Assembly: GCF_001269655.1 (NCBI RefSeq)
Contig: NZ_LHVE01000004.1
Coordinates: 124,001-188,000, forward strand
Length of the DNA stretch: 64,000 bases
DNA from: Pseudomonas thivervalensis
GTDB taxonomy: Bacteria; Pseudomonadota; Gammaproteobacteria; Pseudomonadales; Pseudomonadaceae
Direction of reading: 5' to 3'
The notes under the pieces were generated by a model. It was not told where the DNA came from and ran no database searches. It saw nothing but the letters and a program-made list of their open reading frames with translations. Both the position numbers and the translations under genes were made by a program. Shown here piece after piece: positions 55,955 to 64,000 of this stretch; position 1 is the first letter of the stretch, and each line of letters starts with the position of its first letter.

Positions 55955-57115
55955 ATGGCAACGCTTGAACTTCGCAACGTAAACAAGACCTATGGTGCCG
56001 GCCTGCCGGACACCCTGAAGAACATCGAGTTGTCGATCAAGGACGGTGAGTTCCTGATCCTCGTCGGACCCTCGGGCTGCGGCAAGTCGACACTGATGAA
56101 CTGCATCGCTGGCCTGGAGACCATTACCGGCGGCGCGATCATGATCGGTGACCAGGATGTCAGCGGCATGAGCCCGAAGGATCGCGACATCGCCATGGTG
56201 TTCCAGTCCTACGCGCTGTACCCGACCATGAGCGTGCGCGAGAACATCGAGTTCGGCCTGAAAATCCGCAAGATGAAACAGTCGGACATCGACGAAGAAG
56301 TCAACCGCGTGGCCAAGCTGCTGCAGATCGAGCACCTGCTCAATCGCAAGCCCGGCCAGCTCTCCGGCGGCCAGCAACAGCGCGTGGCCATGGGGCGGGC
56401 CCTGGCGCGGCGGCCGAAGATCTACCTGTTCGACGAACCGCTGTCCAACCTCGACGCCAAGCTGCGGGTCGAGATGCGCACCGAAATGAAACTGATGCAC
56501 CAGCGCCTGAAGACCACCACGGTCTACGTGACCCACGACCAGATCGAAGCCATGACCCTGGGCGACAAAGTGGCGGTGATGAAGGACGGGATCATCCAGC
56601 AGTTCGGCACGCCGAAAGACATCTACACCAACCCGGCCAACCTGTTCGTGGCGAGCTTCATCGGTTCGCCTCCGATGAACTTCATCCCGCTGCGCCTGCA
56701 ACGCAAGGACGGTCGCCTGCTGGCGTTGCTCGACAGCGGCCAGGCCCGTTGCGAGCTGCCGCTGGGCATGCAGGACGCCGGCCTGGAAGACCGCGAAGTG
56801 ATCCTCGGCATGCGTCCGGAACAGATCGCGTTGGCGGGCAGCGAGCCCAATGGCCTGCCGACCATTCGTGCTGAAGTCCAGGTCACCGAGCCTACCGGGC
56901 CGGACACCCTGGTATTCGTCAACCTCAACGACACCAAGGTCTGCTGCCGTTTGGCGCCGGACGTGGCACCGCAACCGGGGGAAACCCTGACGCTGCAATT
57001 CGATCCGTCGAAAGTGCTGCTGTTCGACGCCCAGTCCGGCGAGCGCCTGGGTGTGGCCGGCCAGCCGCAAACAGATGCCCGAACGGCGAACGTGGCGCAG
57101 TTCAAAGGCCGTTGA
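55955..57115 (+). CDS. gtsD: Glucose ABC transporter, ATPase GtsD
   Basis: The 386-residue MalK/UgpC-type ATPase powers GtsBC. Walker [11 protein letters not shown]-loop [17 protein letters not shown], signature [15 protein letters not shown], Walker [17 protein letters not shown] and H-loop [14 protein letters not shown] are present. The C-terminal TOBE/regulatory domain ([33 protein letters not shown]) is complete. A short REP lies between it and oprB. Confidence 0.95.
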   Translation: MATLELRNVNKTYGAGLPDTLKNIELSIKDGEFLILVGPSGCGKSTLMNCIAGLETITGGAIMIGDQDVSGMSPKDRDIAMVFQSYALYPTMSVRENIEFGLKIRKMKQSDIDEEVNRVAKLLQIEHLLNRKPGQLSGGQQQRVAMGRALARRPKIYLFDEPLSNLDAKLRVEMRTEMKLMHQRLKTTTVYVTHDQIEAMTLGDKVAVMKDGIIQQFGTPKDIYTNPANLFVASFIGSPPMNFIPLRLQRKDGRLLALLDSGQARCELPLGMQDAGLEDREVILGMRPEQIALAGSEPNGLPTIRAEVQVTEPTGPDTLVFVNLNDTKVCCRLAPDVAPQPGETLTLQFDPSKVLLFDAQSGERLGVAGQPQTDARTANVAQFKGR

Positions 57116-57122
57116 AGAATGA

Positions 57123-57148
57123 ATGTGGGAGCAAGCCTGCTCCCACAG
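57123..57148. repeat. Minimal REP hairpin after gtsD
   Basis: ATGTGGGAGCAAGCCTGCTCCCACA forms a single short hairpin, without the second half. It may protect the gts mRNA 3' end. The remaining 100 bases before oprB are AT-rich with TTAGATAAA as a possible -10. Confidence 0.75.
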
Positions 57149-57247
57149 GAAAGGAGTATGCGGTGGATGGGGACATTCGCCGCAATCGTTGTAAACCGCG
57201 TTAGATAAAAACAGTTAATAACAATAAATAAAGACGAGGATGTAGGG

Positions 57248-58594
57248 ATGAAAAAGAAAAACAATGCCCAGCTTATCTGCCAGTTATCAGCCGTTGCGGC
57301 GATGATGCTGGCCGGTAGCGCACACGCAGCCGACGCGTTCAGCGCCGACTCGAAGTGGATGACGGGCGACTGGGGCGGCGAACGGACCAAGCTGATCGAG
57401 CAAGGTATCGATATCAAGGCGGACTTCGTCGGTGAGATGGGTGCCAACCTCCACGGCGGCTACAACGATGACAAGACTGCGCGCTGGTCCCAGCAGTTTG
57501 GCCTTGGGGTCGCGCTCGACCTGGAAAAACTGGCGGGCTGGGGCGATACGGAAGCCAAGATCCAGTTCACCCGGCGTGACGGTCGCAACATCTCCAACGA
57601 CCGCATCGGTGATCCACGTGCCGGTACCCTCAGTTCTTCCCAGGAAGTCTGGGGCCGTGGACAAACCACGCGTCTGACCCAGTTGTGGATCAAGCAGAAA
57701 TACTTCGATAGCAAGCTGGATGTCAAAGCCGGTTATTTCGGTGAGGGCGAAGACTTCAACACCTTCCCGTGTGAATTCCAGAACCTGGCGTTCTGCGGTT
57801 CACAAGCGGGTAACTGGGCGACCGGCATCTGGTACAACTGGCCGATCATGCAGGCGGCGATTCGCGTCAAATACAACCTCACGCCTGAGCTCTATGCGCA
57901 GATCGGTGCCTACAACCAGAACCCTTCGCAGCTGGAAAACAACAACCGCTACAAGCTCAGCGGCAGCGGTACCAAGGGTACTCTCATTCCGGTCGAGTTG
58001 GTCTGGTCGCCGAAGATCAATAACCTGCCGGGCGAGTACCGTGTCGGTTACTACAAAAGTACAGCCAAGGCTGACGACGTCCGTGAAGACGAGGATGGCA
58101 ACGACGCTGCGACCACCCGCAACGCCTATCGCAGCCACAGCAGCAAGGACGGCTACTGGCTCGTCGTGCAACAACAGCTCACCAGCCACAACGGTGATGC
58201 TTCGCGCGGCCTGAACATCGCGGCCAACGCCACCTTCCATGACAAGGAAACCAACGTCGTCGACAACTACCAGTCGTTGATGTTCGTGTACAAGGGGCCG
58301 TTCGATGCACGTCCAAAAGACGATGTCGGCATCGGTTTCTCGCGTATCCATGTCAACGAAGACGTGAAGAAAAACGCTGAGCTGGTCAACGCCGCCAATG
58401 GTGTCAGCGACTACGACGATCCGCTGTTCGCGCCGTTGCGCAGCACCGAGTACAACTACGAAATCAACTACGGCTTCCACGTCACCAACTGGCTGACCGT
58501 GCGTCCGAACCTGCAGTACATTACTCACCCGGGTGGTGTGGATGAAGTCGACAACGCGCTGGTGGCCGGCCTGAAAATTCAGTCGGTGTTCTAA
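57248..58594 (+). CDS. oprB: Carbohydrate-selective porin OprB
   Basis: The 448-residue outer-membrane barrel has a signal peptide (LICQLSAVAAMMLAGSAHAAD) and the OprB start DWGGERTKLIEQGIDIKADFVGEMGANLHGG. WGRGQTTRLTQLWIKQKYFDSKLDVKAGYFGEGEDFNTFPCEFQNLAFCGSQ contains two cysteines typical of this family. GEYRVGYYK and the final NYGFHVTNWLTVRPNLQYITHPGG with terminal Phe (IQSVF) follow. It admits glucose and related sugars for GtsA. A strong terminator follows the stop. Confidence 0.95.
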   Translation: MKKKNNAQLICQLSAVAAMMLAGSAHAADAFSADSKWMTGDWGGERTKLIEQGIDIKADFVGEMGANLHGGYNDDKTARWSQQFGLGVALDLEKLAGWGDTEAKIQFTRRDGRNISNDRIGDPRAGTLSSSQEVWGRGQTTRLTQLWIKQKYFDSKLDVKAGYFGEGEDFNTFPCEFQNLAFCGSQAGNWATGIWYNWPIMQAAIRVKYNLTPELYAQIGAYNQNPSQLENNNRYKLSGSGTKGTLIPVELVWSPKINNLPGEYRVGYYKSTAKADDVREDEDGNDAATTRNAYRSHSSKDGYWLVVQQQLTSHNGDASRGLNIAANATFHDKETNVVDNYQSLMFVYKGPFDARPKDDVGIGFSRIHVNEDVKKNAELVNAANGVSDYDDPLFAPLRSTEYNYEINYGFHVTNWLTVRPNLQYITHPGGVDEVDNALVAGLKIQSVF

Positions 58595-58632
58595 CGCTGT
58601 TGCGATAAGCTCCTCTCTATGTGCGCATATTT

Positions 58633-58662
58633 GCGGACAGCCAAGGCTGTCCGCTTTTTTTT
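58633..58662 (+). terminator. Terminator after oprB
   Basis: GCGGACAGCC and GGCTGTCCGC pair perfectly around AA, followed by eight T. It lies 38 bases past the oprB stop and ends the gts-oprB transcript. Confidence 0.92.
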
Positions 58663-58689
58663 GCGGCGAGCGTTGGGTTGTGCAGAACC

Positions 58690-58852
58690 TGTGGCCAGAG
58701 ATTGCTCCCGCTGGGCTCTGTAGGAGCTGGCGAAGCCTGCGATCTTTTGATTGTGATCTTTCGCTCTCGATTCAATGGGCTGTGGAAAGATCGCAGCCTC
58801 GCTTCGCTCGGCAGCTCCTACACAGCCGATCGGGAGCAATCTCTGGCCACAA
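58690..58852. repeat. Nested REP palindrome (two families)
   Basis: Outer arms TGTGGCCAGAGATTGCTCCC and GGGAGCAATCTCTGGCCACA, a compensated variant of the usual GGCGAGGGAGCTTGC arms, enclose the GTAGGAGCTGGCGAAGCCTG palindrome. It is the third nested copy in the window. Confidence 0.85.
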
Positions 58853-58903
58853 AAAAGCGTCGTACCAACGTTGAGTATTGAATGATTTCCAGGACCGCGG
58901 CCC

Positions 58904-59758
58904 ATGCATGAGCATCCGCTACAACGCTTTTTCAGATCCTTGCGCGAACGCCCGGTGTTCGCGTGGGAGCGCTATCGGCAGCGCGATGTGTTGGTGATCG
59001 ATCACCCGTTGTGCCAGGCGGTGTTCAGTCGCCAGGGCGCGCAGTTGCTGCACTTCCAGCCGCGTGGCCAGAAACCCTGGTTGTGGTGCGCGGCCAAGTG
59101 GCCACAAGTCGGGGCGATCCGCGGCGGGGTGCCGGTGTGCTGGCCGTGGTATGGCCGCCATCCCAGCGAAAACGCCTGGCCGTCCCACGGTTGGGCGCGG
59201 TTGATCGACTGGAAGCTGCTCGACAGCCGCAGCGATGAAGACGGTGTGCATTTGCACTGGCAACTGCAACTGTGCGATTGGCAAGTGGACCTGCACGCCG
59301 ACTTGGGTGAGCGCATGGAGCTGCGCTTGAGCACCGAGCACCAGGACAGCCTGCCGTGCCAGTTGAGCCAGGCTTTGCACGCTTACTGGCGTATTGGTGA
59401 CGTCGGCGAGGTAGCGCTGTCTGGGCTCGAAGGTGCCCAGGGTTACGATCAATTGAACCGTGCGGTTTGCCAGCAGGAAGGCGAGTTGCGGGTCGAGGGC
59501 GGCTGCCAGCGGGTGTTCCAGCATGAGGGCGAATTGCAACTCAAGGACCACGCGTGGCAGCGCGAATTGTGCATCGACACCGGCGACAGCGCCGACACCG
59601 TGGTCTGGCATCCCGGCGCGCGGCCGTTGCTGGGGGTGAGTTGGGATGAGATCAGCGAGTTTGTCTGTGTCGAAGCGGCCAGTGGCGGCACCGACAGCCT
59701 GTGCCTGGCGCCGGGGGAGCGGGCGCACCTGAGTTTGCAGGCGCGGGTGGGGGCTTGA
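58904..59758 (+). CDS. D-hexose-6-phosphate mutarotase (YeaD-like)
   Basis: The 284-residue protein is an aldose-1-epimerase-fold glucose-6-phosphate mutarotase. GAQLLHFQPRGQKPWLWCAAKWPQVGAIRGGVPVCWPWYGRH opens the fold, the catalytic His is in WPSHGWARL, and the general base Glu in GVSWDEISEFVCVEA. It speeds alpha/beta interconversion of glucose-6-phosphate so that Zwf receives the beta form. It lies between oprB and hexR, fitting the pathway. Whether it has its own promoter inside or after the REP is not visible. Confidence 0.88.
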   Translation: MHEHPLQRFFRSLRERPVFAWERYRQRDVLVIDHPLCQAVFSRQGAQLLHFQPRGQKPWLWCAAKWPQVGAIRGGVPVCWPWYGRHPSENAWPSHGWARLIDWKLLDSRSDEDGVHLHWQLQLCDWQVDLHADLGERMELRLSTEHQDSLPCQLSQALHAYWRIGDVGEVALSGLEGAQGYDQLNRAVCQQEGELRVEGGCQRVFQHEGELQLKDHAWQRELCIDTGDSADTVVWHPGARPLLGVSWDEISEFVCVEAASGGTDSLCLAPGERAHLSLQARVGA

Positions 59759-59804
59759 TTCAGGTTATTGGGTGAGGCTGCTGGCCTCATCGTCGGATCG
59801 CCGC

Positions 59805-59876
59805 CCGGAGCAGGCTCGCTCCCACAGGGTTTTTGTGAACATCAAAGATCCAGTGTGGGAGCGAGCCTGCTCGCGA
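59805..59876. repeat. REP halves in outward order between mutarotase and hexR
   Basis: CGGAGCAGGCTCGCTCCCAC comes first and GTGGGAGCGAGCCTGCTCGC second, so the two halves face the other way compared with the complete copies. This could be the junction between two neighbouring palindromes that lost their outer halves. Confidence 0.75.
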
Positions 59877-59912
59877 AAAGGGACCATCAGACACCGAGGA
59901 TTCTGGATCGAA

Positions 59913-60782
59913 TCAGTTGAACTCATCCCCCACCGGATACCGGCTGGCATTCAGGCTTTCCTTGATCTTGCGCAGGTGCGGCTGGAAGTCCACGCCTCGA
60001 CGCAGGGTCATGCCGGTGGCGAGCACGTCCAGCACGGTCAGTTGGATGATCCGCGAGGTCATCGGCATGTAGATGTCCGTGTCTTCGGGCAGGGGAATGT
60101 TCAGGCTCAGGGTACTGGCCTTGGCCAGCGGCGAATTTTCGGCGGTCAAGCCCAGCACCGAGGCGCCGTTTTCCCGGGCGATGCGCGCCACTTCCACCAG
60201 CTCGCGGGTGCGGCCGGTGTAGGAAATGATCACGAACAGCTCGCCGGTATGGGCCACCGACGCGATCATGCGCTGCATCAGCACGTCGGCGTGAGCGGTT
60301 ACCGCCAGGTTGAAACGGAAAAACTTGTGCTGGGCATCCAGCGCCACCGGGGCGGAGGCGCCGAGGCCGAAGAAGTGGATCTGCCGGGCCTGGATCAGCA
60401 AATCCACGGCGCGACTGATCAAATTGGGATCAAGGGCCTGGCAGGCGCTGTCCAATGAGGCAATGGCACTGCCAAAGATCTTGCGGGTATAGGCTTCCGG
60501 GTTGTCATCGGCCTCCACCGCGCGGCTGACATAAGCGGCGCCGCTGGCCAGGCTCTGGGCCAATTGCAGCTTGAGTTCCGGATAACCGCTGACGCCGAAC
60601 GAGCGGCAGAAACGGTTGACGGTCGGTTCGCTGACCGAAGCGGCCTGGGCGAGGGCGGCGATGCTGAAGCGGGTCGCCTGCTGTGGGTTAAGCAGGATGA
60701 TCTCGGCCACCTTGCGTTCGGCCTTGTTCAGGTCTTCAAGGCGACTCTGGATCTGTTCCAGTAAGTTTCGCACGCGGTCCAT
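59913..60782 (-). CDS. hexR: Hexose-responsive repressor HexR
   Basis: HexR is an RpiR-family repressor that releases DNA when it binds KDPG. The 289-residue protein has the N-terminal HTH ([54 protein letters not shown]) and a SIS sugar-isomerase-like domain ([55 protein letters not shown]). It is divergent from zwf, with a near-consensus operator in the shared region, and two exact operators lie at gap/edd. Confidence 0.95.
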   Translation of the reverse strand: MDRVRNLLEQIQSRLEDLNKAERKVAEIILLNPQQATRFSIAALAQAASVSEPTVNRFCRSFGVSGYPELKLQLAQSLASGAAYVSRAVEADDNPEAYTRKIFGSAIASLDSACQALDPNLISRAVDLLIQARQIHFFGLGASAPVALDAQHKFFRFNLAVTAHADVLMQRMIASVAHTGELFVIISYTGRTRELVEVARIARENGASVLGLTAENSPLAKASTLSLNIPLPEDTDIYMPMTSRIIQLTVLDVLATGMTLRRGVDFQPHLRKIKESLNASRYPVGDEFN

Positions 60783-60887
60783 ACAAGATTCCTAGGAAGA
60801 CGGGTCTTTGATACGACCCTTTGCGGTGGCCTATCCTACTGATGGCTCCGACGGACCACCACTCGGAATCGGTATTTTCGAAAAATG

Positions 60888-60902
60888 TTGTGGTTATTAC
60901 TA
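60888..60902. promoter_or_regulatory. HexR operator 3, hexR/zwf
   Basis: TTGT-GGTTATT-ACTA matches TTGT-N7-ACAA at seven of eight fixed bases and sits in a wider dyad (AAATGT ... ACATTT). It lies 105 bases from hexR and 68 bases before zwf. Confidence 0.7.
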
Positions 60903-60969
60903 CATTTTTCCTTGAGTGATGCCTTGAAAAAAGGTATTTGTAGTTTAACTTGATAAAAGAACAAACATC

Positions 60970-62439
60970 ATGCCTTCGATTACGGTTGAACCGTGCACCT
61001 TTGCCTTGTTCGGCGCGTTGGGCGATCTGGCCTTGCGCAAGCTCTTTCCTGCCCTGTACCAGCTCGATGGCGCCCAGTTGCTGCACGAGGACACGCGGAT
61101 CATTGCGCTGGCCCGTGAACCCGGCAGCGAGCAACAGCACCTGGCATTCATCACTGCCGAGCTGCGTCGCTACGTGGGTGAAAAAGACCTGGACGAAGCC
61201 GTGCTCGAGCGCTTCCTCGCACGTTTGTCCTATCTGCACGTGGATTTCCTCAAGGCCGACGATTACGTCGCCCTGGCCGAAGCGGCCGGTTCGGCCCAGC
61301 AGGTCATTGCCTATTTCGCCACCCCGGCGGCGGTGTATGGAGCGATCTGCGAGAACCTGGCGAAGGTCGGCTTGAGCGAAAACACCCGTGTCGTGCTGGA
61401 AAAACCCATTGGTTCGGACCTGGAGTCGTCGCGCAAGGTCAACGATGCCGTGGCACAGTTCTTCCCGGAAAACCGCACCTATCGCATCGACCACTACCTG
61501 GGCAAAGAGACGGTCCAGAACCTGATCGCGCTGCGGTTCGCCAATAGCCTGTTCGAAACCCAGTGGAACCAGAACTACATCTCCCACGTGGAAATCACCG
61601 TGGCCGAGAAAGTCGGTATCGAAGGTCGCTGGGGTTATTTCGACAAGGCTGGCCAACTGCGCGACATGATCCAGAATCACCTGTTGCAGCTGCTGTGCCT
61701 GATCGCCATGGACCCTCCGGCTGACTTGTCCGCCGACAGCATCCGTGACGAGAAGGTCAAGGTGCTCAAGGCCCTGGCGCCAATCAGCCCGGAAGGCTTG
61801 ACCACCCAGGTGGTGCGCGGCCAGTACATTGCCGGCCACAGCGAGGGCAAGTCGGTGCCTGGCTACCTTGAAGAACCTAATTCCAATACGCAGAGCGACA
61901 CCGAGACGTTCGTCGCCCTGCGCGCCGACATCCGCAACTGGCGTTGGGCCGGTGTGCCGTTTTACCTGCGTACCGGCAAGCGCATGCCGCAGAAGCTGTC
62001 GCAGATCGTCATCCACTTCAAGGAACCGTCCCACTACATCTTCGCCCCTGAGCAGCGCTTGCAGATCAGCAACAAGCTGATCATCCGCCTGCAACCGGAC
62101 GAAGGGATTTCCTTGCGGGTGATGACCAAGGAGCAGGGTCTGGACAAGGGCATGCAATTGCGCAGCGGTCCGCTGCAACTCAACTTCTCCGACACCTATC
62201 GCAGCGCACGTATTCCCGATGCCTACGAGCGGTTGTTGCTGGAAGTCATGAACGGCAATCAGAACCTGTTTGTCCGTAAAGATGAAATTGAAGCCGCGTG
62301 GACGTGGTGTGACCAGTTGATCGCCGGGTGGAAAAAATCCGGCGATGCGCCCAAGCCGTATGCGGCCGGGTCCTGGGGGCCGATGAGCTCCATTGCACTG
62401 ATCACGCGGGATGGGAGGTCATGGTATGGCGATATCTGA
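60970..62439 (+). CDS. zwf: Glucose-6-phosphate 1-dehydrogenase
   Basis: Zwf oxidises glucose-6-phosphate to 6-phosphogluconolactone with NAD(P)+. The 489 residues show the coenzyme loop [22 protein letters not shown], a [17 protein letters not shown] segment, [14 protein letters not shown], the active-site [21 protein letters not shown] and [20 protein letters not shown]. It heads zwf-pgl-eda and is divergent from hexR. The stop overlaps the pgl start by 14 bases. Confidence 0.97.
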   Translation: MPSITVEPCTFALFGALGDLALRKLFPALYQLDGAQLLHEDTRIIALAREPGSEQQHLAFITAELRRYVGEKDLDEAVLERFLARLSYLHVDFLKADDYVALAEAAGSAQQVIAYFATPAAVYGAICENLAKVGLSENTRVVLEKPIGSDLESSRKVNDAVAQFFPENRTYRIDHYLGKETVQNLIALRFANSLFETQWNQNYISHVEITVAEKVGIEGRWGYFDKAGQLRDMIQNHLLQLLCLIAMDPPADLSADSIRDEKVKVLKALAPISPEGLTTQVVRGQYIAGHSEGKSVPGYLEEPNSNTQSDTETFVALRADIRNWRWAGVPFYLRTGKRMPQKLSQIVIHFKEPSHYIFAPEQRLQISNKLIIRLQPDEGISLRVMTKEQGLDKGMQLRSGPLQLNFSDTYRSARIPDAYERLLLEVMNGNQNLFVRKDEIEAAWTWCDQLIAGWKKSGDAPKPYAAGSWGPMSSIALITRDGRSWYGDI

Positions 62440-63139
62440 AGTGAAACTGCCGCAGGGCGTCAGCGCCCATGAATTCAAGAACCCGGTGCTGCTGGCTGAA
62501 GGCCTGGCGCTGAAGGTGGCCGAGCAGTTGCGCAGTGCGATCGACGCGCGCGGTGCAGCGACCCTGGTGGTCTCCGGTGGCCGCAGCCCGGTGGCGTTTT
62601 TCCAGCACCTGGCCAAGCAGGCGCTGGACTGGTCCAAGGTCGTGGTCAGCCTGGCTGACGAACGCTGGGTACCGGTTGAACACGCCGACAGCAACGCCGG
62701 CCTGCTCAAGCGTTACCTGTTGCAAGGCGCCGCGGCCAAGGCCCAGTTCCTGAGCCTCTACAGCGCCAGCGCCAACCTGGAAGCGGCTGCCGAGCAGGCC
62801 GATCGTTTGCTGGCTGAGCTGCCGCCCATCGACGTGCTGGTATTGGGCATGGGCGATGACGGGCACACCGCCTCGCTGTTCCCCGACAGTCCGAACCTGT
62901 CCCAGGCCCTGGACGCCAATGGCGTACGACGCTGCTGGCCGATGCTGGCGCCGACCGTGCCGCACCAGCGCTTGACCATGAGCCGTGCCTTGCTGGCCTC
63001 GGCGCAACACAAAGTGCTGTCGATTTCCGGTCAGTCGAAATTGACCACCCTGAACGCCGCGGTGGCGGGTGACGATGTCGCCGAGATGCCGATCCGCGCG
63101 TTTTTGCAACCTACGTTAGAGATTTACTGGTGCCCATGA
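62426..63139 (+). CDS. pgl: 6-phosphogluconolactonase
   Basis: Pgl hydrolyses 6-phosphogluconolactone to 6-phosphogluconate. The 237-residue protein has [46 protein letters not shown] and [21 protein letters not shown], all typical. ATG at 62426 follows GGGAGGTCATGGT and is preferred over the in-frame ATG 15 bases earlier. It overlaps zwf at its start and ends 17 bases before the chosen eda start. Confidence 0.95.
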   Translation: MAISEVKLPQGVSAHEFKNPVLLAEGLALKVAEQLRSAIDARGAATLVVSGGRSPVAFFQHLAKQALDWSKVVVSLADERWVPVEHADSNAGLLKRYLLQGAAAKAQFLSLYSASANLEAAAEQADRLLAELPPIDVLVLGMGDDGHTASLFPDSPNLSQALDANGVRRCWPMLAPTVPHQRLTMSRALLASAQHKVLSISGQSKLTTLNAAVAGDDVAEMPIRAFLQPTLEIYWCP

Positions 63140-63156
63140 ACCAAGGATCAGCCGCT

Positions 63157-63822
63157 ATGACAAACCCATCCCCGACCGTTTCCATGGCGGACAAAGTTGC
63201 CCTGATCGACAGCCTTTGCGCCAAGGCGCGGATCCTGCCGGTGATCACCATCGCCCGTGAACAGGACATCCTGCCGCTGGCCGATGCCCTGGCCGCCGGT
63301 GGCCTGACGGCGCTGGAAGTGACGTTGCGTTCCCAATACGGGCTCAAGGCCATCCAGGTGCTGCGCGAGCAGCGTCCGGAACTGGTAACCGGCGCCGGCA
63401 CAGTGCTCGACCGCCACATGCTGGCCGCGGCCGAGGCGGCCGGTTCGCAGTTCATCGTCACCCCGGGCATCACCCGTGATCTGCTCGAGGCCAGCGTCTA
63501 CAGCCCGATCCCCTTGCTGCCAGGCATCAGCAACGCCTCGGGCATCATGGAAGGCTACGGCCTGGGCTATCGCCGCTTCAAACTGTTCCCGGCCGAAGTC
63601 AGCGGCGGCGTCGCGGCCATCAAGGCCTTGGGCGGCCCATTTGGCGAAGTGAAATTCTGCCCGACCGGCGGCGTCAGCCCAGCCAACATCAAGAGCTACA
63701 TGGCGTTGAAAAACGTGATGTGCGTGGGCGGAAGCTGGATGCTTGATCCGGAGTGGATCAAGAACGGCGACTGGGCCCGCATTCAGGAATGCACCGCCGA
63801 GGCCTTGGCGCTGCTGGACTGA
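63157..63822 (+). CDS. eda: KDPG/KHG aldolase
   Basis: Eda cleaves KDPG to pyruvate and glyceraldehyde-3-phosphate, the last Entner-Doudoroff step. The 221 residues have ARILPVITIAREQDILPLADALAAGGLTALEVTLRS with the catalytic Glu, TGAGTVLDRHML, FIVTPGITRDLLEA, and the Schiff-base Lys in YRRFKLFPAEVSGG. FCPTGGVSPANIKSYMAL follows. ATG at 63157 with AAGGA upstream is chosen; ATG at 63136 overlapping the pgl stop is an alternative that adds seven residues. It ends in a strong terminator. Confidence 0.95.
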   Translation: MTNPSPTVSMADKVALIDSLCAKARILPVITIAREQDILPLADALAAGGLTALEVTLRSQYGLKAIQVLREQRPELVTGAGTVLDRHMLAAAEAAGSQFIVTPGITRDLLEASVYSPIPLLPGISNASGIMEGYGLGYRRFKLFPAEVSGGVAAIKALGGPFGEVKFCPTGGVSPANIKSYMALKNVMCVGGSWMLDPEWIKNGDWARIQECTAEALALLD

Positions 63823-63860
63823 TTGATTTACCGAACCTCGTTGGGTGTTCTACGGTTTTA

Positions 63861-63892
63861 CGGTGCGCTTGGTCGGCGCACCGTTTTTTTTT
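63861..63892 (+). terminator. Terminator after zwf-pgl-eda
   Basis: CGGTGCGC and GCGCACCG pair around seven bases, followed by nine T. It lies 38 bases past the eda stop. Confidence 0.92.
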
Positions 63893-63922
63893 GCCTGGGG
63901 TTTTATGCCTGCACAGATTTCC

Positions 63923-64000
63923 TGTGGCGAGGGAGCTTGCTCCCGCTGGGCTGCATGTAGGAGCTGTGTAGGAGCTGACGAGTGCAACGAGGCTGCGATC
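63923..64000. repeat. REP element, cut by the window end
   Basis: TGTGGCGAGGGAGCTTGCTC followed by two GTAGGAGCTG starts (one expanded) and GAGGCTGCGATC at the last base. It is the left half of what is probably a nested element. Confidence 0.75.

Overview
The window is a GC-rich chromosomal segment from a Pseudomonas of the fluorescens complex. The best evidence is the syntenic block gap / edd-glk-gltR-gtrS / gtsABCD-oprB / hexR / zwf-pgl-eda, which is the Pseudomonas Entner-Doudoroff and glucose-uptake locus, together with an arcDABC operon, a braC-livHMGF operon, pobA/pobR and about twenty REP-type palindromes of three families between genes. No rRNA, tRNA, insertion sequence, prophage or CRISPR array is visible. 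The segment looks like core chromosome with scattered accessory genes.

Layout, left to right. 1-6.1 kb: the 3' end of dinG, a serine beta-lactamase-like esterase, an OmpA-like lipoprotein with a histone-like tail, pdxH, two small envelope proteins, then an almost 900-bp gene-free inverted-repeat structure. 6.1-12 kb: nhaA, a cysteine-synthase-like PLP enzyme, an FAD dehydrogenase, a lipoprotein, and an atypical SDR divergent from a LysR regulator. 13-15.6 kb: a four-gene operon (DUF2282 peptide, DUF692/MNIO enzyme, DUF2063 partner, DoxX) that matches the recently described bufferin copper-peptide systems. 15.8-21 kb: branched-chain amino acid ABC transporter. 21.2-25.7 kb: a DUF2288 protein, a solitary 725-residue tubulin/FtsZ-superfamily protein and a Spinster-like MFS transporter. 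A perfect ANR-type box lies between the last two. 25.9-29.9 kb: a DHA2 exporter, pobA and its AraC-type activator. 30.2-37.3 kb: the arginine deiminase operon with a DUF5064 gene at its end, and a second, divergent arcD. 37.5-44.6 kb: a CoA transferase, a DUF454 protein whose end is made of REP sequence, and a heme-uptake cell-surface-signalling cluster (ECF sigma, FecR, TonB receptor, heme oxygenase) under a perfect palindromic Fur-like site. 44.7-64 kb: the glucose locus.

The glucose block reads as one physiological unit. OprB and GtsABCD bring glucose in, Glk phosphorylates it, a mutarotase and Zwf/Pgl/Edd/Eda carry it to pyruvate and glyceraldehyde-3-phosphate, and Gap continues downward. 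TTGT-N7-ACAA sites (two between gap and edd, one near-match between hexR and zwf) fit HexR control, and GtrS/GltR fits inducible uptake. An AGE-family sugar isomerase has been placed between gtrS and gtsA and carries a promoter module with the same motifs and spacing as the gtsA promoter.

The items most worth follow-up are the tubulin-like protein with its possible oxygen-responsive intergenic region, the bufferin-type operon, the duplicated gtsA/AGE promoter, the large inverted repeat, and the Trp-repeat OmpA lipoprotein. All functional calls rest on reading motifs and remembered family features; no database search was run.
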